A stretch of 64,000 nt of DNA from Streptomyces sp. P3 (GCF_003032475.1 NZ_CP028369.1:1798001-1862000); one strand, 5' to 3'. Positions 31,896 through 42,104 are shown, numbered from the stretch's first letter. Notes: a model not told the origin generated them from the letters alone. Program-made: numbers and translations.

Positions 31896-33710
31896 TCAGC
31901 TCAGGTGTTTGTCCGCGAACTCCAGTTCCAGGCGTACCTGCTTGATGCGCTCGTCCACCACCAGGGAGCCGTGTCCGGCGTCGTAGCGGTACACCTCGTG
32001 CACCGCTCCGCGGGCCTTCAGGCGCTCGACGTAGTTGTCGATCTGGCGGATGGGGCAGCGGGGGTCGTTCACCCCGGCCGAGATGTAGACGGGGGCCCGC
32101 ACCTTGTCGACGTACGTCAGCGGGGACGAGGCCTCGAAGCGCTCCGGGACCTCTTCCGGGGTGCCGCCCAGCAGCGTGCGGTCCATCGCCTTCAGGGCCT
32201 CCATCTCGTCGTGGTAGGCCGTGACGTAGTCGGCGACGGGGACGGCCGCGATGCCCACGGTCCACGCGTCGGGCTGGACGCCGAGACCGAGCAGGGTGAG
32301 GTAGCCGCCCCAGGACCCGCCGGTGAGGATCAGCCGGGAGGGGTCGGACAGACCCGAGCTCACCGCCCACTCCCGCACCGCGTCGATGTCCTCCAGCTCG
32401 ATCAGACCCACCCGGTGCTTCAGGGCGTCCGTCCAGGCCCGGCCGTATCCCGTGGAGCCGCGGTAGTTGATGCGGACGACCGCGTAACCGTGGTCCACCC
32501 AGGCGGCCGGCGCGGCCGCGAAGGCGTCGCTGTCGTGCCAGGTCGGGCCGCCGTGGATGTCGAAGACGGTGGGCAGCGGGCCGTCGGCGCCCTCGGGCTT
32601 CTGCACCAGGGCGTGGATGCGGCCGCCGGGGCCCTCCACCCACACGTCCCGCACCGGGACGGAGCCCGGCGACTTCGTGCCGGGCGGGTCGAGGACCACG
32701 CCGCCGGCGGTCGAGCGGACGGCCGGCGGCTGCGCGGCCGACGACCACAGGTACTCCACGCTGCCGTCCGGCCGGGCGGTCGCCCCGGACACGGTGCCGG
32801 GCGGGGTCGGGATCCGTTCCAGCCGCGCGCTCGCCAGGTCGTAGCGGAACAGCTCACTGCGCGCCTCGAAGCTGTGCGCGACGAGCAGGCCCGAGCCGTC
32901 GGGGTACCACTCCGCGCTGACGTCGCCCGGCAGGTCCAGGGCCAGGTCCGTCTCCGAACCGGTGGCCACGTCCCAGACCAGGGGTTCCCAGCGGCCGCGG
33001 CGCTGGTGGCCGATGAGCAGCCGGGTGTCGCCGTCGACGGGCGCGAAGCCCAGCACCTCCAGGCCCAGCTCCTCGGCACCGCCCCGGGTGTCGTCCAGCT
33101 CGGCGACCGTGGTGCCGTCCGGACGCAGGACGCGCAGCGCCGAGTGCATCGCGTCGCCGTGCTCGGTGTGCTCGACGGCGATCAGCGAACCGTCGTGGGA
33201 GAGGTCGCCGACGCCCGCCGACTCGCGGTGGCGGTACAGCTCGAAGGGGGGCTCGCCGACCCGCGCCACATGGATCGTGGTGCCCTCCTCGTCCGTGGAG
33301 CGGCCGACCACCGCCGTCCGGCCGTCGCGGCCGAGGGCCAGGCCGGCCGGGTAGGAGGCGTCCAGGCCCGGCGCGGCCAGTTCGTCCTCGCCGCCCTCGA
33401 AGCGCTGACGCCGCCAGACGCCGAACTCGTCGCCGTCCTTGTCGTCGAACCACCAGATCCAGGCGCCGTCCGGGGAGAGCACGCCGTCCGTCGTGCCGTT
33501 GGCCCGGTCGGTCACCTGACGCTGGTCGCCCGTGGCGCGGTCCCAGGCGTACAGCTCGTAGGTCCCGGTCGCGTTCGACACGAAAAGGCAGTGGTCGGGG
33601 GCGTCCTCGGCCCAGTCGGGCAGGGAGACGCGTGCGGCGCGGAACCGCTGCTCCCAGTCCGGCGTCTCCTCGTACGGCTCGGGCACGTCGGACCCGTTGC
33701 TCTCAGTCAT
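31896..33710 (-). CDS. S9-family prolyl oligopeptidase-like serine peptidase
   Basis: A 604-residue protein with an N-terminal beta-propeller (about residues 40-350, repeated Asp-Gly-containing blades) and a C-terminal alpha/beta-hydrolase domain. The catalytic triad is visible: Ser466 in LTGGSWGGYL, Asp549 in AGVNDPRCP and His580 in YDAGHGS. It probably cleaves short peptides in the cytoplasm; no signal peptide is seen. ATG 33710 is the first codon of a charged N-terminus. It is divergent from the SURF1 gene. No tie to the biosynthetic cluster is evident. Confidence 0.88.
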   Translation of the reverse strand: MTESNGSDVPEPYEETPDWEQRFRAARVSLPDWAEDAPDHCLFVSNATGTYELYAWDRATGDQRQVTDRANGTTDGVLSPDGAWIWWFDDKDGDEFGVWRRQRFEGGEDELAAPGLDASYPAGLALGRDGRTAVVGRSTDEEGTTIHVARVGEPPFELYRHRESAGVGDLSHDGSLIAVEHTEHGDAMHSALRVLRPDGTTVAELDDTRGGAEELGLEVLGFAPVDGDTRLLIGHQRRGRWEPLVWDVATGSETDLALDLPGDVSAEWYPDGSGLLVAHSFEARSELFRYDLASARLERIPTPPGTVSGATARPDGSVEYLWSSAAQPPAVRSTAGGVVLDPPGTKSPGSVPVRDVWVEGPGGRIHALVQKPEGADGPLPTVFDIHGGPTWHDSDAFAAAPAAWVDHGYAVVRINYRGSTGYGRAWTDALKHRVGLIELEDIDAVREWAVSSGLSDPSRLILTGGSWGGYLTLLGLGVQPDAWTVGIAAVPVADYVTAYHDEMEALKAMDRTLLGGTPEEVPERFEASSPLTYVDKVRAPVYISAGVNDPRCPIRQIDNYVERLKARGAVHEVYRYDAGHGSLVVDERIKQVRLELEFADKHLS

Positions 33711-33857
33711 GGCCCCATATTGCCCGCCCGCGCAGGCAATGAGACGCCACCGTCGTCACCGTGTGCACGACTTCCCACCGACTTCCCACCCGGTTCGCAC
33801 CCTTGGGCCTCACCCCCGCCCGGCGGGGGCTCGCGTCCGCCCCGTACCGTGGACGAC

Positions 33858-34667
33858 GTGTACCGGTTCCTGCTGACGCCCCGCTGGTGGGGGATCAACG
33901 TCTTCGTGCTGCTGGCCATCCCCTTCTGCCTGTTCATGGGGTCGTGGCAGCTGAGCCGGTTCGAGTCGCGGGTGGACGGCCATCGCGAGGCGAAGGCGCA
34001 GGCCGCCGCGGCCCGCACCGAGGCGGCCCGTCCGCTGGCCGAGCTGCTCCCCGTGGACCAGGAGACCTCCGGCAGGCAGGTCACCGCCCGCGGACGCTAC
34101 GGCGACCAGCTGCTCGTGCCGGGCCGGGAGCTGGACGGCCGTGACGGCTTCTACGTGCTGACCCTGCTGCGCACCGACGCCGGAAAGGCGCTGCCCGTGG
34201 TGCGCGGCTGGCTGCCCGGCGCCGCCGACGCCGCGAAGGCCCCCGCCGCGCCCTCCGGCGAGGTCATCGTCACCGGCGCGCTGCAGGCCTCCGAGCAGCC
34301 CGGCGACAACGGGGTGAGCGCCCGGGGCGGTCTGCCGACCGGACAGACCGCCGCGATCAGCTCCGCGTCCCTGGTCAACCTGGTGCCCTACGACCTCTAC
34401 GACGCCTGGATCACCCTGGACCGGGCCGACGCGCCGATGACGACGGTGCCGGTGAGCGCGGCCCCGAACAGCGGGCTCGACCTGAAGGCGTTCCAGAACC
34501 TGGGCTACACCGGCGAGTGGTTCGTCTTCGCCGGGTTCGTGGTGTTCATGTGGTTCCGGCTGCTGCGCCGCGAGGTGGAGTTCGCCCGGGACGCGGCCCT
34601 CGGGATCGTCCCCGAGGGGCTCGCCGGGCCGGCGGTTCAGGACGAGGCGAGCACACCCGTCCGGTAG
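33858..34667 (+). CDS. SURF1-family protein
   Basis: A 269-residue protein with SURF1 topology: an N-terminal helix (WGINVFVLLAIPFCLFMGSW), the GSWQLSR motif right after it, a central soluble domain with GRYGDQLLVPGRELDGRDGF, and a C-terminal helix (WFVFAGFVVFMWFRLL). SURF1 proteins assist assembly of haem-copper cytochrome c oxidase. It starts at GTG 33858. The last 31 bases overlap the convergent gene's 3' end. Confidence 0.85.
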   Translation: MYRFLLTPRWWGINVFVLLAIPFCLFMGSWQLSRFESRVDGHREAKAQAAAARTEAARPLAELLPVDQETSGRQVTARGRYGDQLLVPGRELDGRDGFYVLTLLRTDAGKALPVVRGWLPGAADAAKAPAAPSGEVIVTGALQASEQPGDNGVSARGGLPTGQTAAISSASLVNLVPYDLYDAWITLDRADAPMTTVPVSAAPNSGLDLKAFQNLGYTGEWFVFAGFVVFMWFRLLRREVEFARDAALGIVPEGLAGPAVQDEASTPVR

Positions 34668-35812
34668 ATCGTCCCGACGCAGGCGTTCGGCACCGTCGCC
34701 TTGAGCGTGGGCGCACCGGCGCCGGTCGTGTAGGACACGACGACGCTGCCTTCGGCCGTGCCGGCCGTGCCGTCCTCGGGGAACAGCTGGGCCGCGGTGC
34801 CGGAGGTCGTCTCGCCGGTGGTGCCTGCCGGTTCGGAGGGGGTCGGCGAGGGGGACGCCGAGCCTCCGCCGTCACCGCCGGAGCCGCCCGTGGTGGGGCA
34901 GGTCTCGGAGGGCGCCCAGGCGAACTTCACCTCGTAGGCGGAGCCGGGCGCGAGGGTGAGCTGCGGAACGTACAGGGAGGGGTCGGGCAGGCCGGCCGCC
35001 GCGTCCCCGGAAGCGTGCTCCACCACGGTGATCCTGGCCGCGTCGGCCGCGCCCTGGACGTCGAACGACAGGGCGACGGCGCCGCGGACGCTGCAGCCGG
35101 CGGCGGAGGAGTTCTGCACCCGGAAGGCGCCGTACACGATGCCCGCCGCGTCGGGGACGGCGACGGTGGGTGCGCCGCCGTCGAGCTGGTCCGGCGTGCA
35201 GGGGGGCGCGGTCACCGGGGCCGAGAAGGTGGGCCCGGCGCCGCTGGAGGCGGTGCCGCCCGCGGACGCCTTGCCCTGGCCGGAGTCGGTGGTGCCGCCC
35301 TTGTCCTGTTCACCGGCGCCGCCGGAGGAGTCGCCGACCTTGCCCGAGGAGCCGCCGTCGGGGTTCTTGCCCTGATCCGCGCCCCCCTGCGCCTGTGAGG
35401 CCTGGCCGGCGATGGAAGGGTTGGCATCGGAGCCGACCGCGTTCGAGACGTGGAGCACGGCGGGGACTGCGGTGCCGAGGAAGAGGGCGGCGGCCGCCAT
35501 GCCGACGGCCGCCTGCCGCTTACGGGCCCGGCGGACGGGGACGGCTCGCCGCAGGTGGTCCAGGGCGCCGTCGCGCGGCTCCATCTCCTGGACGACGTCG
35601 TGGAGCATCCGGCGCAGTGCCAGCTCGTCCGAGTCGAGCCCTTCGGGGCCCTGGTCGTCGAGGTGGTGGTTCACGGTTGAGTTCCCAGCGTGCGATGGCT
35701 TCGGCTCGGGTGTGCGCGGCGGTGCCGTCGGCTGCCGCCGCGCTGTGGTCTCGTCGGGTTGGTGGCCGTCGTGGCTCCCGTGGGAGCCACGCTCTTCGGC
35801 TTCCCCGCTCAC
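34637..35812 (-). CDS. Membrane-anchored protein coupled to the SigE-family sigma gene (possible anti-sigma)
   Basis: A 391-residue protein with a cytoplasmic N-terminal part containing ELALRRMLHDVVQEMEPRDG, one membrane helix (AAVGMAAAALFLGTAVPAVLH), a long Gly/Ser/Lys/Asp linker, and an extracellular beta-rich domain with paired Cys. Its GTG start overlaps the sigma-factor stop (GTGA). Position and topology fit an anti-sigma or signal-sensing partner, but the HxxxCxxC motif of zinc anti-sigma factors is absent and the cytoplasmic part is short. Similar genes follow this sigma factor in streptomycetes as far as I recall. Confidence 0.65.
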   Translation of the reverse strand: MSGEAEERGSHGSHDGHQPDETTARRQPTAPPRTPEPKPSHAGNSTVNHHLDDQGPEGLDSDELALRRMLHDVVQEMEPRDGALDHLRRAVPVRRARKRQAAVGMAAAALFLGTAVPAVLHVSNAVGSDANPSIAGQASQAQGGADQGKNPDGGSSGKVGDSSGGAGEQDKGGTTDSGQGKASAGGTASSGAGPTFSAPVTAPPCTPDQLDGGAPTVAVPDAAGIVYGAFRVQNSSAAGCSVRGAVALSFDVQGAADAARITVVEHASGDAAAGLPDPSLYVPQLTLAPGSAYEVKFAWAPSETCPTTGGSGGDGGGSASPSPTPSEPAGTTGETTSGTAAQLFPEDGTAGTAEGSVVVSYTTGAGAPTLKATVPNACVGTIYRTGVLASS

Positions 35813-36492
35813 GCCGGCTCCTCCATGGCTATGCGCAGCGCGGCGATGCCGCGTGAGCCGTACGCCTTGACCGAGCCCAGCGAGATGCCGAGGGTCTCGG
35901 CGACCTGCGCCTCCGTCATGTCCGCGAAGTAGCGCAGCACCAGGACCTCGCGCTGACGGCGCTGCAGGCCCTTCATCGCCTTGATGAGCGAGTCGCGCTC
36001 CAGCTGGTCGTAGGCGCCCTCCTCCGCGCTGGCCATGTCCGGCATCGGCTTGGACAGCAGCTTCAGGCCGAGGATGCGGCGGCGCAGCGCGGAGCGGGAG
36101 AGGTTGACGACCGTCTGGCGGAGGTAGGCGAGGGTCTTCTCGGGTTCGCGGACGCGCTTGCGTGCGGAGTGGACCCGGATGAAGGCCTCCTGGACGACGT
36201 CCTCGCAGGAGGCGGTGTCGTCGAGGAGGAGTGCGGCGAGACCGAGCAGCGAGCGGTAGTGGGCCCGGTAGGTCTCGGTGAGGTGGTCGACGGTGGTGCC
36301 GACGGCCTTCGCTCCCTCGACCTCTTCCACGCCGTCGCGCTGACCGGGGACGCGGGTGGGCCGCGCTGCGGGCACGGGCGCGATCACCGGCATGCCGCCG
36401 GCCGTGCCGGACGCACGCGGGCGGAGGACGCCGAGCGGCGGCCGCAGGGCCGCGCCGCGGGGCGCCATGGGGATTTCGAGTACCTCTGCCAC
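35809..36492 (-). CDS. SigE-family ECF RNA polymerase sigma factor
   Basis: A group-IV sigma factor. Region 2 is visible as YRAHYRSLLGLAALLLDDTA followed by EDVVQEAFIRVH, and region 4 as LQRRQREVLVLRYFADMTEA with the helix-turn-helix VAETLGISLGSVKAYGSRG. The N-terminal 50 residues are Pro/Ala-rich and atypical. The start is uncertain; GTG 36492 or an in-frame ATG at 36468 are both possible, and the ribosome site is weak for each. The stop overlaps the start of the membrane protein downstream, so the two form a sigma/partner operon. Confidence 0.8.
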   Translation of the reverse strand: MAEVLEIPMAPRGAALRPPLGVLRPRASGTAGGMPVIAPVPAARPTRVPGQRDGVEEVEGAKAVGTTVDHLTETYRAHYRSLLGLAALLLDDTASCEDVVQEAFIRVHSARKRVREPEKTLAYLRQTVVNLSRSALRRRILGLKLLSKPMPDMASAEEGAYDQLERDSLIKAMKGLQRRQREVLVLRYFADMTEAQVAETLGISLGSVKAYGSRGIAALRIAMEEPA

Positions 36493-36880
36493 GCCAGTTG
36501 GACGCACATCCCCCCTGAGGGGTTGTACGCGTCCGGCGTCACGTTCGCGTCGGCCACGGTCACGCGTACCCGTCTCATGTGTCCCGCTCTTCCCCTGTGT
36601 CCCATAGGAACGGGCGTCCCCACGCCCGGACCACCCCGCCCCGTACGCCCCACCGCGACCGGGACGCTGTGATCGTTCACACGTCTGCGCACCCCTGAGG
36701 GTGCCGGCAAAGACGCTCCCCGCCCTGCGCACGGTTGCGGAGAGCGGGGAGAAAATCTTCGGATGCGCGAGGTGCCCGATACAAGTGGTCCGGACCGTCG
36801 ACCGGCTCACATTGCTTGAAAGATCCTACAATTGCGCGCGGCCCCGGCCGGCACCCGCGCCTCGGGCCGGCTCCGCCGCC
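36493..36880. other. Intergenic region upstream of the sigma gene
   Basis: 388 bp between asd and the sigma factor, both on the minus strand. It includes an AT-richer stretch near 36805-36835 that may hold a promoter. No gene is supportable; a Gly/Arg-rich frame crossing it lacks codon bias. Confidence 0.5.
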
Positions 36881-37942
36881 TCAGGACAGCTCGGCCGCGA
36901 GCAGCTCCGCGATCTGGGCGGTGTTCAGCGCGGCTCCCTTGCGCAGGTTGTCGCCGCACACGAACAGCTCCAGCGCCGTCGGGTCGTCGAGGGCCCGACG
37001 CACCCGGCCCACCCAGGTGGGGTCGGTGCCGACCACGTCGGCGGGGGTGGGGAACTCGCCCGCCGCCGGGTTGTCGAAGAGGACGACGCCGGGGGCCGTC
37101 GCGATGATCTCGCGGGCGCCGTCGACGGTGACCTCGTCCTGGAAGCGGGCGTGGACGGTGACCGAGTGCCCGGTGACGACCGGGACGCGGACGCAGGTCA
37201 CGGCCACCGGCAGCCTGGGCAGGCCGAGGATCTTGCGGGTCTCGTCCCGCACCTTCATCTCCTCGGAGGACCAGCCGTCCGCGCGCAGCGACCCCGCCCA
37301 CGGGACGACGTTCAGCGCCACCGGCTCGGGGAACGGCCCGGTGCTGTCGCCGACGGCCCGCCGCACGTCGCCCGGGTGGGTGCCCAGCTCGGTGCCGGCG
37401 ACCATCGTGATCTGCTGCCGCAGCGTCTCCACCCCGGCCCGGCCGGCCCCGCTGACCGCCTGGTACGAGGACACCACCAGCTCACGCAGCCCGTACTCGG
37501 CGTGCAGCGCGCCGAGGGCGACGATCATCGACAGGGTGGTGCAGTTGGGGTTGGCGACGATCCCGCGTGGCCGGCCCCGCACCGCGTGCGCGTTGACCTC
37601 GGGCACCACCAGCGGCACGTCCGGGTCCATCCGGAAGGCGCCGGAGTTGTCCACCACGACCACGCCCCGGGCGGCGGCGACCGGCGCCCACCGCGCCGCG
37701 ACCTCGTCGGGCACGTCGAACATCGCGACGTCGACCCCGTCGAAGACCTCCTCCGACAGGGCCAGCACCTCGACCTCCTCGCCGCGCACGGCCAGCTTGC
37801 GGCCGGCCGAGCGCGCCGAGGCGACGAGTCTGATCTCACCCCAGACGTCGGCCCGCTGGGACAGGATCCGCAGCATGACCGTGCCGACCGCCCCGGTCGC
37901 CCCCACGACCGCGAGCGTCGGTCGGCGCGTTGCCGAGATCAA
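36881..37942 (-). CDS. asd: Aspartate-semialdehyde dehydrogenase
   Basis: A 353-residue ASADH that reduces aspartyl phosphate to aspartate semialdehyde for lysine, threonine, methionine and diaminopimelate synthesis. The NADP site is [10 protein letters not shown] (residues 11-20), the catalytic Cys134 is in [10 protein letters not shown], and a conserved histidine is in [15 protein letters not shown] start at 37942 overlaps the aspartokinase stop (TTGA); I see no better start. Operon with lysC. Length and motifs are complete. Confidence 0.92.
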   Translation of the reverse strand: MISATRRPTLAVVGATGAVGTVMLRILSQRADVWGEIRLVASARSAGRKLAVRGEEVEVLALSEEVFDGVDVAMFDVPDEVAARWAPVAAARGVVVVDNSGAFRMDPDVPLVVPEVNAHAVRGRPRGIVANPNCTTLSMIVALGALHAEYGLRELVVSSYQAVSGAGRAGVETLRQQITMVAGTELGTHPGDVRRAVGDSTGPFPEPVALNVVPWAGSLRADGWSSEEMKVRDETRKILGLPRLPVAVTCVRVPVVTGHSVTVHARFQDEVTVDGAREIIATAPGVVLFDNPAAGEFPTPADVVGTDPTWVGRVRRALDDPTALELFVCGDNLRKGAALNTAQIAELLAAELS

Positions 37943-39216
37943 CGCCCGGTGCCCCCGTAGACGACGGCCTCGTCGCTGTCGGAGTCGAGCCCGAAGGCGC
38001 TGTGCACGGCGCGCACGGCCTCGTTGACGTCGTCGGCGCGGGTCACGACCGAGATGCGGATCTCGGAGGTCGAGATGAGCTCGATGTTGACGCCCGCGTC
38101 GGACAGGGCCGTGAAGAAGTCGGCCGTGACGCCCGGGTTCGTCTTCATCCCCGCGCCGACCAGGGAGATCTTGCCGATCTGGTCGTCGTAGCGCAGCGAG
38201 TCGAAGCCGATGCCGGACTTGTTCTTCTCCAGGGCGTCGATGGCCTTGCGGCCCTCGGCCTTGGGCAGCGTGAAGGAGATGTCCGTCAGGCCGGTGGAGG
38301 CCGCGGACACGTTCTGCACGATCATGTCGATGTTGATCTCGGCGTCGGAGATCGTGCGGAAGATCGCGGCGGCCTCGCCCGGCTTGTCCGGCACGCCGAC
38401 GACCGTGACCTTGGCCTCGGAGGTGTCGTGCGCGACACCGGAGATGATGGCCTGCTCCACCGGCTTGTCCCCTTGCTCGATCGGTGCACTGCTGACCCAC
38501 GTGCCCTCGTGCCCGCTGAAGGACGAGCGGACGTGGATCGGGATGTTGTAGCGGCGGGCGTACTCCACACAGCGGTGGAGCAGCACCTTGGAGCCGGAGG
38601 CCGCGAGCTCCAGCATGTCCTCGAAGGCGATCCAGTCGATCTTGCGGGCCTTCTTCACCACGCGCGGGTCGGCGGTGAACACGCCGTCCACGTCGGTGTA
38701 GATCTCGCAGACCTCGGCGTCGAGCGCGGCGGCGAGGGCGACGGCCGTCGTGTCGGACCCGCCGCGCCCGAGCGTGGTGATGTCCTTCTTGTCCTGGCTG
38801 ACGCCCTGGAACCCGGCGACGATGGCGATGTTGCCCTCGTCCAGCGCGGTCCGGATGCGGCCCGGCGTGACGTCGATGATCCGGGCTTTGTTGTGGACCG
38901 AGTCGGTGATGACGCCTGCCTGGCTGCCGGTGAACGACTGGGCGCTGTGGCCCAGGTTCTTGATCGCCATGGCCAGCAGGGCCATGGAGATCCGCTCTCC
39001 GGCGGTCAGCAGCATGTCGAATTCCCGGCCGCTGGGCATCGGTGACACCTGCTCGGCGAGATCGATCAGCTCGTCCGTCGTGTCGCCCATCGCGGAAACG
39101 ACGACGACCACCTGGTGGCCGTTCTTCTTCGCTTCCACGATCCGCTTGGCGACGCGCTTGATGCCCTCGGCATCGGCTACGGAGGAGCCTCCGTACTTCT
39201 GCACGACAAGGCCCAC
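37939..39216 (-). CDS. lysC: Aspartokinase
   Basis: A 425-residue aspartokinase, first step of the aspartate family. The amino-acid kinase domain starts [16 protein letters not shown], with the catalytic region [20 protein letters not shown] and [15 protein letters not shown], followed by two ACT domains (from about residue 265) that bind lysine and threonine for feedback control. GTG 39216 has GAGGAG five bases upstream. In many actinobacteria an internal start makes a separate beta subunit from the ACT half; I did not verify one here. It is coupled to asd. Confidence 0.93.
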   Translation of the reverse strand: MGLVVQKYGGSSVADAEGIKRVAKRIVEAKKNGHQVVVVVSAMGDTTDELIDLAEQVSPMPSGREFDMLLTAGERISMALLAMAIKNLGHSAQSFTGSQAGVITDSVHNKARIIDVTPGRIRTALDEGNIAIVAGFQGVSQDKKDITTLGRGGSDTTAVALAAALDAEVCEIYTDVDGVFTADPRVVKKARKIDWIAFEDMLELAASGSKVLLHRCVEYARRYNIPIHVRSSFSGHEGTWVSSAPIEQGDKPVEQAIISGVAHDTSEAKVTVVGVPDKPGEAAAIFRTISDAEINIDMIVQNVSAASTGLTDISFTLPKAEGRKAIDALEKNKSGIGFDSLRYDDQIGKISLVGAGMKTNPGVTADFFTALSDAGVNIELISTSEIRISVVTRADDVNEAVRAVHSAFGLDSDSDEAVVYGGTGR

Positions 39217-39405
39217 GTGCGCTCCTCGCTCAGTTTGTCTCTTTCCGCACATACGCCCTTGTACTGCGGTCGGCTCAGTCTAACGAGCGCCCGAAATCCA
39301 CCTCCGGGGTACCGCATGGTGAGATGCCGACGCGCTCTGGTGGTCCCTGCCCACTCTCGCGCCGGTGATAGCTGTGAATTAAGTTTCAAGGACTAATGTG
39401 CGAGC

Positions 39406-40089
39406 GTGCACGTACTTCTGGTGGAAGACGACGAGCCGGTCGCCGAATCGCTCCGACGCGGGCTGAAGCGGTACGGCTTCGCGGTCGACTGGGTGAGCAC
39501 CGGCGCCGCCGCCCTCGCCCACCCCGGCCCCTACGACGTGGTCCTGCTGGACCTGGGGCTGCCCGACACCGACGGCCTCGACGTCTGCAAGGCGCTGCGC
39601 GAGCGCGGCGGCGTGCCGATCATCGTGATCAGCGCCCGCAGCGACGAGACGGACCGGGTGGTCGGCCTCGAGCTGGGCGCTGACGACTACGTGTCCAAGC
39701 CGTTCGGGGTGCGCGAGGTCATCGCCCGGATACGCGCGGTGATGCGGCGCGTGCAGCCGCGCACGGCCGCCGGCGCCCCGGCCGACCGCTATGGGGCACG
39801 CCTCACCATCGACCGCAAGGCGGCCCGCGTCCACGTGGACGGCGCGGAGATCGCGCTCGCGCCGAAGGAGTACGACCTGCTCGCCTTCCTCACCGAGGAG
39901 CCGGGCGCGCTGATGTCGCGGGAACAGATCATGGAAGCGGTCTGGGACGCGAACTGGTTCGGCCCGACGAAGACGCTGGACGTGCACGTGGCGGCCCTGC
40001 GGCGGAAGCTCGCCGGCGTCGTCGCCATCGCGGCGGTGCGCGGGGTCGGCTTCCGGCTGGAGATCGTCGAGGACGCCGAGTCCGCATGA
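39406..40089 (+). CDS. OmpR-family response regulator
   Basis: A 227-residue two-domain regulator. The receiver domain has acidic residues in VEDDEP, the phospho-acceptor Asp49 in VVLLDLGLP, and Lys in YVSKPFG. The C-terminal winged helix has EYDLLAFLTEEPG and RKLAGVVAIAAVRGVGFRL. GTG 39406 starts the frame directly at the first receiver strand. It overlaps the sensor kinase by ATGA and is divergent from lysC. The signal and regulon are unknown. Confidence 0.9.
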   Translation: MHVLLVEDDEPVAESLRRGLKRYGFAVDWVSTGAAALAHPGPYDVVLLDLGLPDTDGLDVCKALRERGGVPIIVISARSDETDRVVGLELGADDYVSKPFGVREVIARIRAVMRRVQPRTAAGAPADRYGARLTIDRKAARVHVDGAEIALAPKEYDLLAFLTEEPGALMSREQIMEAVWDANWFGPTKTLDVHVAALRRKLAGVVAIAAVRGVGFRLEIVEDAESA

Positions 40090-41438
40090 ACCGCCAGCTC
40101 ATCCGCAGCTACATCCTGCTGGTCGCGGTCGCCATCCTGCTGTTCACGGTGCCGGTCGCCTTCACGCTCACCAAGCAGCTGCGCGACGACACCGAGCTCT
40201 CCGTCATGCGCGAGGCCAACACCATGGCGCTGCTGCTGGGCAACGGCGACCGCATCTCGTGCAAGGCGCTGACCGAGGTGGCCGAGGCGTACGGCGAGGG
40301 GACCCCCGGCCACGTCCAGGTGACCCCCACCCGCAGCTGCGCCCCGGACCTGCCCGGGCCCGCCGCGGGCCCCGCACTGACCAGGGCCGTGCGGGAGAAC
40401 AAGCCGACCACGGACTGGGGCTCGGACTTCATCTGGGGCGACCAGCTGACGGTCACCGTGCCCGCCCAGGGCGAGGCGGCCGTGCGGATCGTCTACTCCA
40501 CCTCGGACATGACCCGGCGGCTGTGGAGCATCTGGGGCTTTCGCGCGGGGCTCGCCGTCCTCGTGCTCGGAGCGGCGGCCGCGATCGGCGCGTACGCCGC
40601 CCGCCGGATCACCGCGCCGCTGCGCGCGCTCAACTCGATGGCGAGCAGGTTCAGCGACGGCGACCTCACCGCGCGCTCTCCGGTCACGGGCCCGCCGGAG
40701 ACGCAGACGCTGGCGCGCACCCTCAACCAGGGCGCGGAACGCCTGGACACCCTGGTCGCCTCGCAGCGCATCTTCGTCGCGGACGCCTCGCACCAGCTGC
40801 GGACCCCGCTCACCGCGCTGCGGCTGTCGCTGGACAACATCGCGGACGGGGTGGACGACGAGTTCGTCCGCGAGGACGTGGAGCAGGCCACGGCGGAGGT
40901 GGTCCGCATGAGCCGGCTGGTGAACGGCCTGCTGGTGCTGGCCCGCGCCGAGGCCAAGGTGACGGCGGCGGAGCCGCTGCCGCTGAAGGACATCGTGGCC
41001 GAACGGCTGACGGTGTGGAGACCGGCCGCCGACGAGCGCGGAGTGACCATCGCGCTCAGGGGGAGTGGTGTCGACGGCCGGCCGTCTGTGCTGGCCAGCC
41101 CCGGTCATCTGGAACAGGTGCTGGACAACGTGCTCTCGAACGCCCTGGAGGTGTCGCCGGACGGCGGGCGGATCACCGTCCGGCTGGAGTCCGCGGCGGG
41201 CGAGGTGGTCATGTCCGTGGCGGACGAGGGTCCGGGCATGTCGGACGCGGAGAAGTCCCGTGCCTTCGACCGCTTCTGGCGCGGTCAGGGCCTCACCGGG
41301 CGCTCCGGGTCCGGGCTGGGCCTCGCCGTCGTCAGACAACTGGTGACGGACGACGGCGGGACGGTGCGCCTCGAGGACGCCCCCGGGGGCGGTCTGCGTG
41401 TGTGCTTCACGCTCCGTGCCGCCCCGCGGGCGGGGTGA
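40086..41438 (+). CDS. Two-component sensor histidine kinase
   Basis: A 450-residue kinase with an N-terminal membrane helix (residues about 8-28), an extracytoplasmic domain of some 120 residues containing two Cys (ISCKALTE, RSCAPDLP), a second helix (about 152-172), HAMP, His236 in DASHQLRTPLTAL, and an HATPase domain with NVLSNALEVSPDGG, DEGPGMSD and GSGLGLAVV. The cysteines may form a disulphide that senses envelope conditions. It is coupled to the response regulator at 39406. Confidence 0.9.
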   Translation: MNRQLIRSYILLVAVAILLFTVPVAFTLTKQLRDDTELSVMREANTMALLLGNGDRISCKALTEVAEAYGEGTPGHVQVTPTRSCAPDLPGPAAGPALTRAVRENKPTTDWGSDFIWGDQLTVTVPAQGEAAVRIVYSTSDMTRRLWSIWGFRAGLAVLVLGAAAAIGAYAARRITAPLRALNSMASRFSDGDLTARSPVTGPPETQTLARTLNQGAERLDTLVASQRIFVADASHQLRTPLTALRLSLDNIADGVDDEFVREDVEQATAEVVRMSRLVNGLLVLARAEAKVTAAEPLPLKDIVAERLTVWRPAADERGVTIALRGSGVDGRPSVLASPGHLEQVLDNVLSNALEVSPDGGRITVRLESAAGEVVMSVADEGPGMSDAEKSRAFDRFWRGQGLTGRSGSGLGLAVVRQLVTDDGGTVRLEDAPGGGLRVCFTLRAAPRAG

Positions 41439-41448
41439 ACCGGGGCGG

Positions 41449-41946
41449 TCAGCTCTCGGGCATCGCCGACGAGTGGTGGTTGACGATCAGCCACTTGCCG
41501 CCGCGCTTCTCGTACTCGTAGGTGTAACGGGCCTGGACGACGTTCTTCTTGCCGGTGGCCGGGTCGGTGAGCGTGAACTGGTACACGCCGCTGTCGAGGG
41601 CGGAGTTGCCGTCGAGGACGTTGATGTGCGTCTCGATCTTCTTGCCGACCGGCTTGTTGTGGAGGAAGTGCTCCATGTAGTCGACGATGCCGGCGCGGTC
41701 GGTGCGGACCTTGTTGGAGAGGGTGGGCAGCAGGACCGCGTCCTTGGCGTAGCGGTCGGCCACGGTCTTCGGGTCACGGGTCTGCAGCGCGGCGTTCCAG
41801 CCGTCGAACAGGGCGGCGATCTGCTTCTTGCTGGGCTTCGAGGGCTTCTCGGAGCCGGCCGAACTGACTCCGACCGACACCGTGGCCGCGGTGACGACGG
41901 CAGTGGCGGTGACGAGGGCGGCGCGTATGCGGGTCTTGCGGGTCAT
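41449..41946 (-). CDS. Secreted SnoaL/DUF4440-like protein
   Basis: A 165-residue protein with a Sec-type signal peptide (MTRKTRIRAALVTATAV then an Ala/Val-rich helix, cut near SSAGSEKP), followed by an NTF2-like cone domain: ALFDGWNAALQTRDPKTVAD, YAKDAVLLPTLSN and a C-terminal strand KWLIVNHHSS. Such SgcJ/EcaC-type proteins bind small ligands or have unknown enzymatic roles. AGGAG lies five bases before ATG 41946. It is convergent with the sensor kinase gene. Confidence 0.8.
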   Translation of the reverse strand: MTRKTRIRAALVTATAVVTAATVSVGVSSAGSEKPSKPSKKQIAALFDGWNAALQTRDPKTVADRYAKDAVLLPTLSNKVRTDRAGIVDYMEHFLHNKPVGKKIETHINVLDGNSALDSGVYQFTLTDPATGKKNVVQARYTYEYEKRGGKWLIVNHHSSAMPES

Positions 41947-42104
41947 CGCAACTCCTGTGCGGCTTGGTGCTGTTGGATGACTCAAGATTCGCGTCCGGCC
42001 GGTTAGGGCCGGTGCAGCCGCCGTACAGGGGAGGTTTAAGACCCTCCCAATTCTCGGCCGCCGGCGGCCGGACGGCCCGCGGCGGGCTGCGCTACGGTCG
42101 CCGC

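Noticed and set aside
31905..33857. Long plus-strand open frame running into the SURF1 gene
   Set aside because: Antisense to the S9 peptidase; only the part from GTG 33858 has protein-like sequence.
36881..39216. asd-lysC as a cluster precursor-supply operon
   Set aside because: Both look like the normal housekeeping genes and lie 13 kb beyond the cluster edge beside other core genes.
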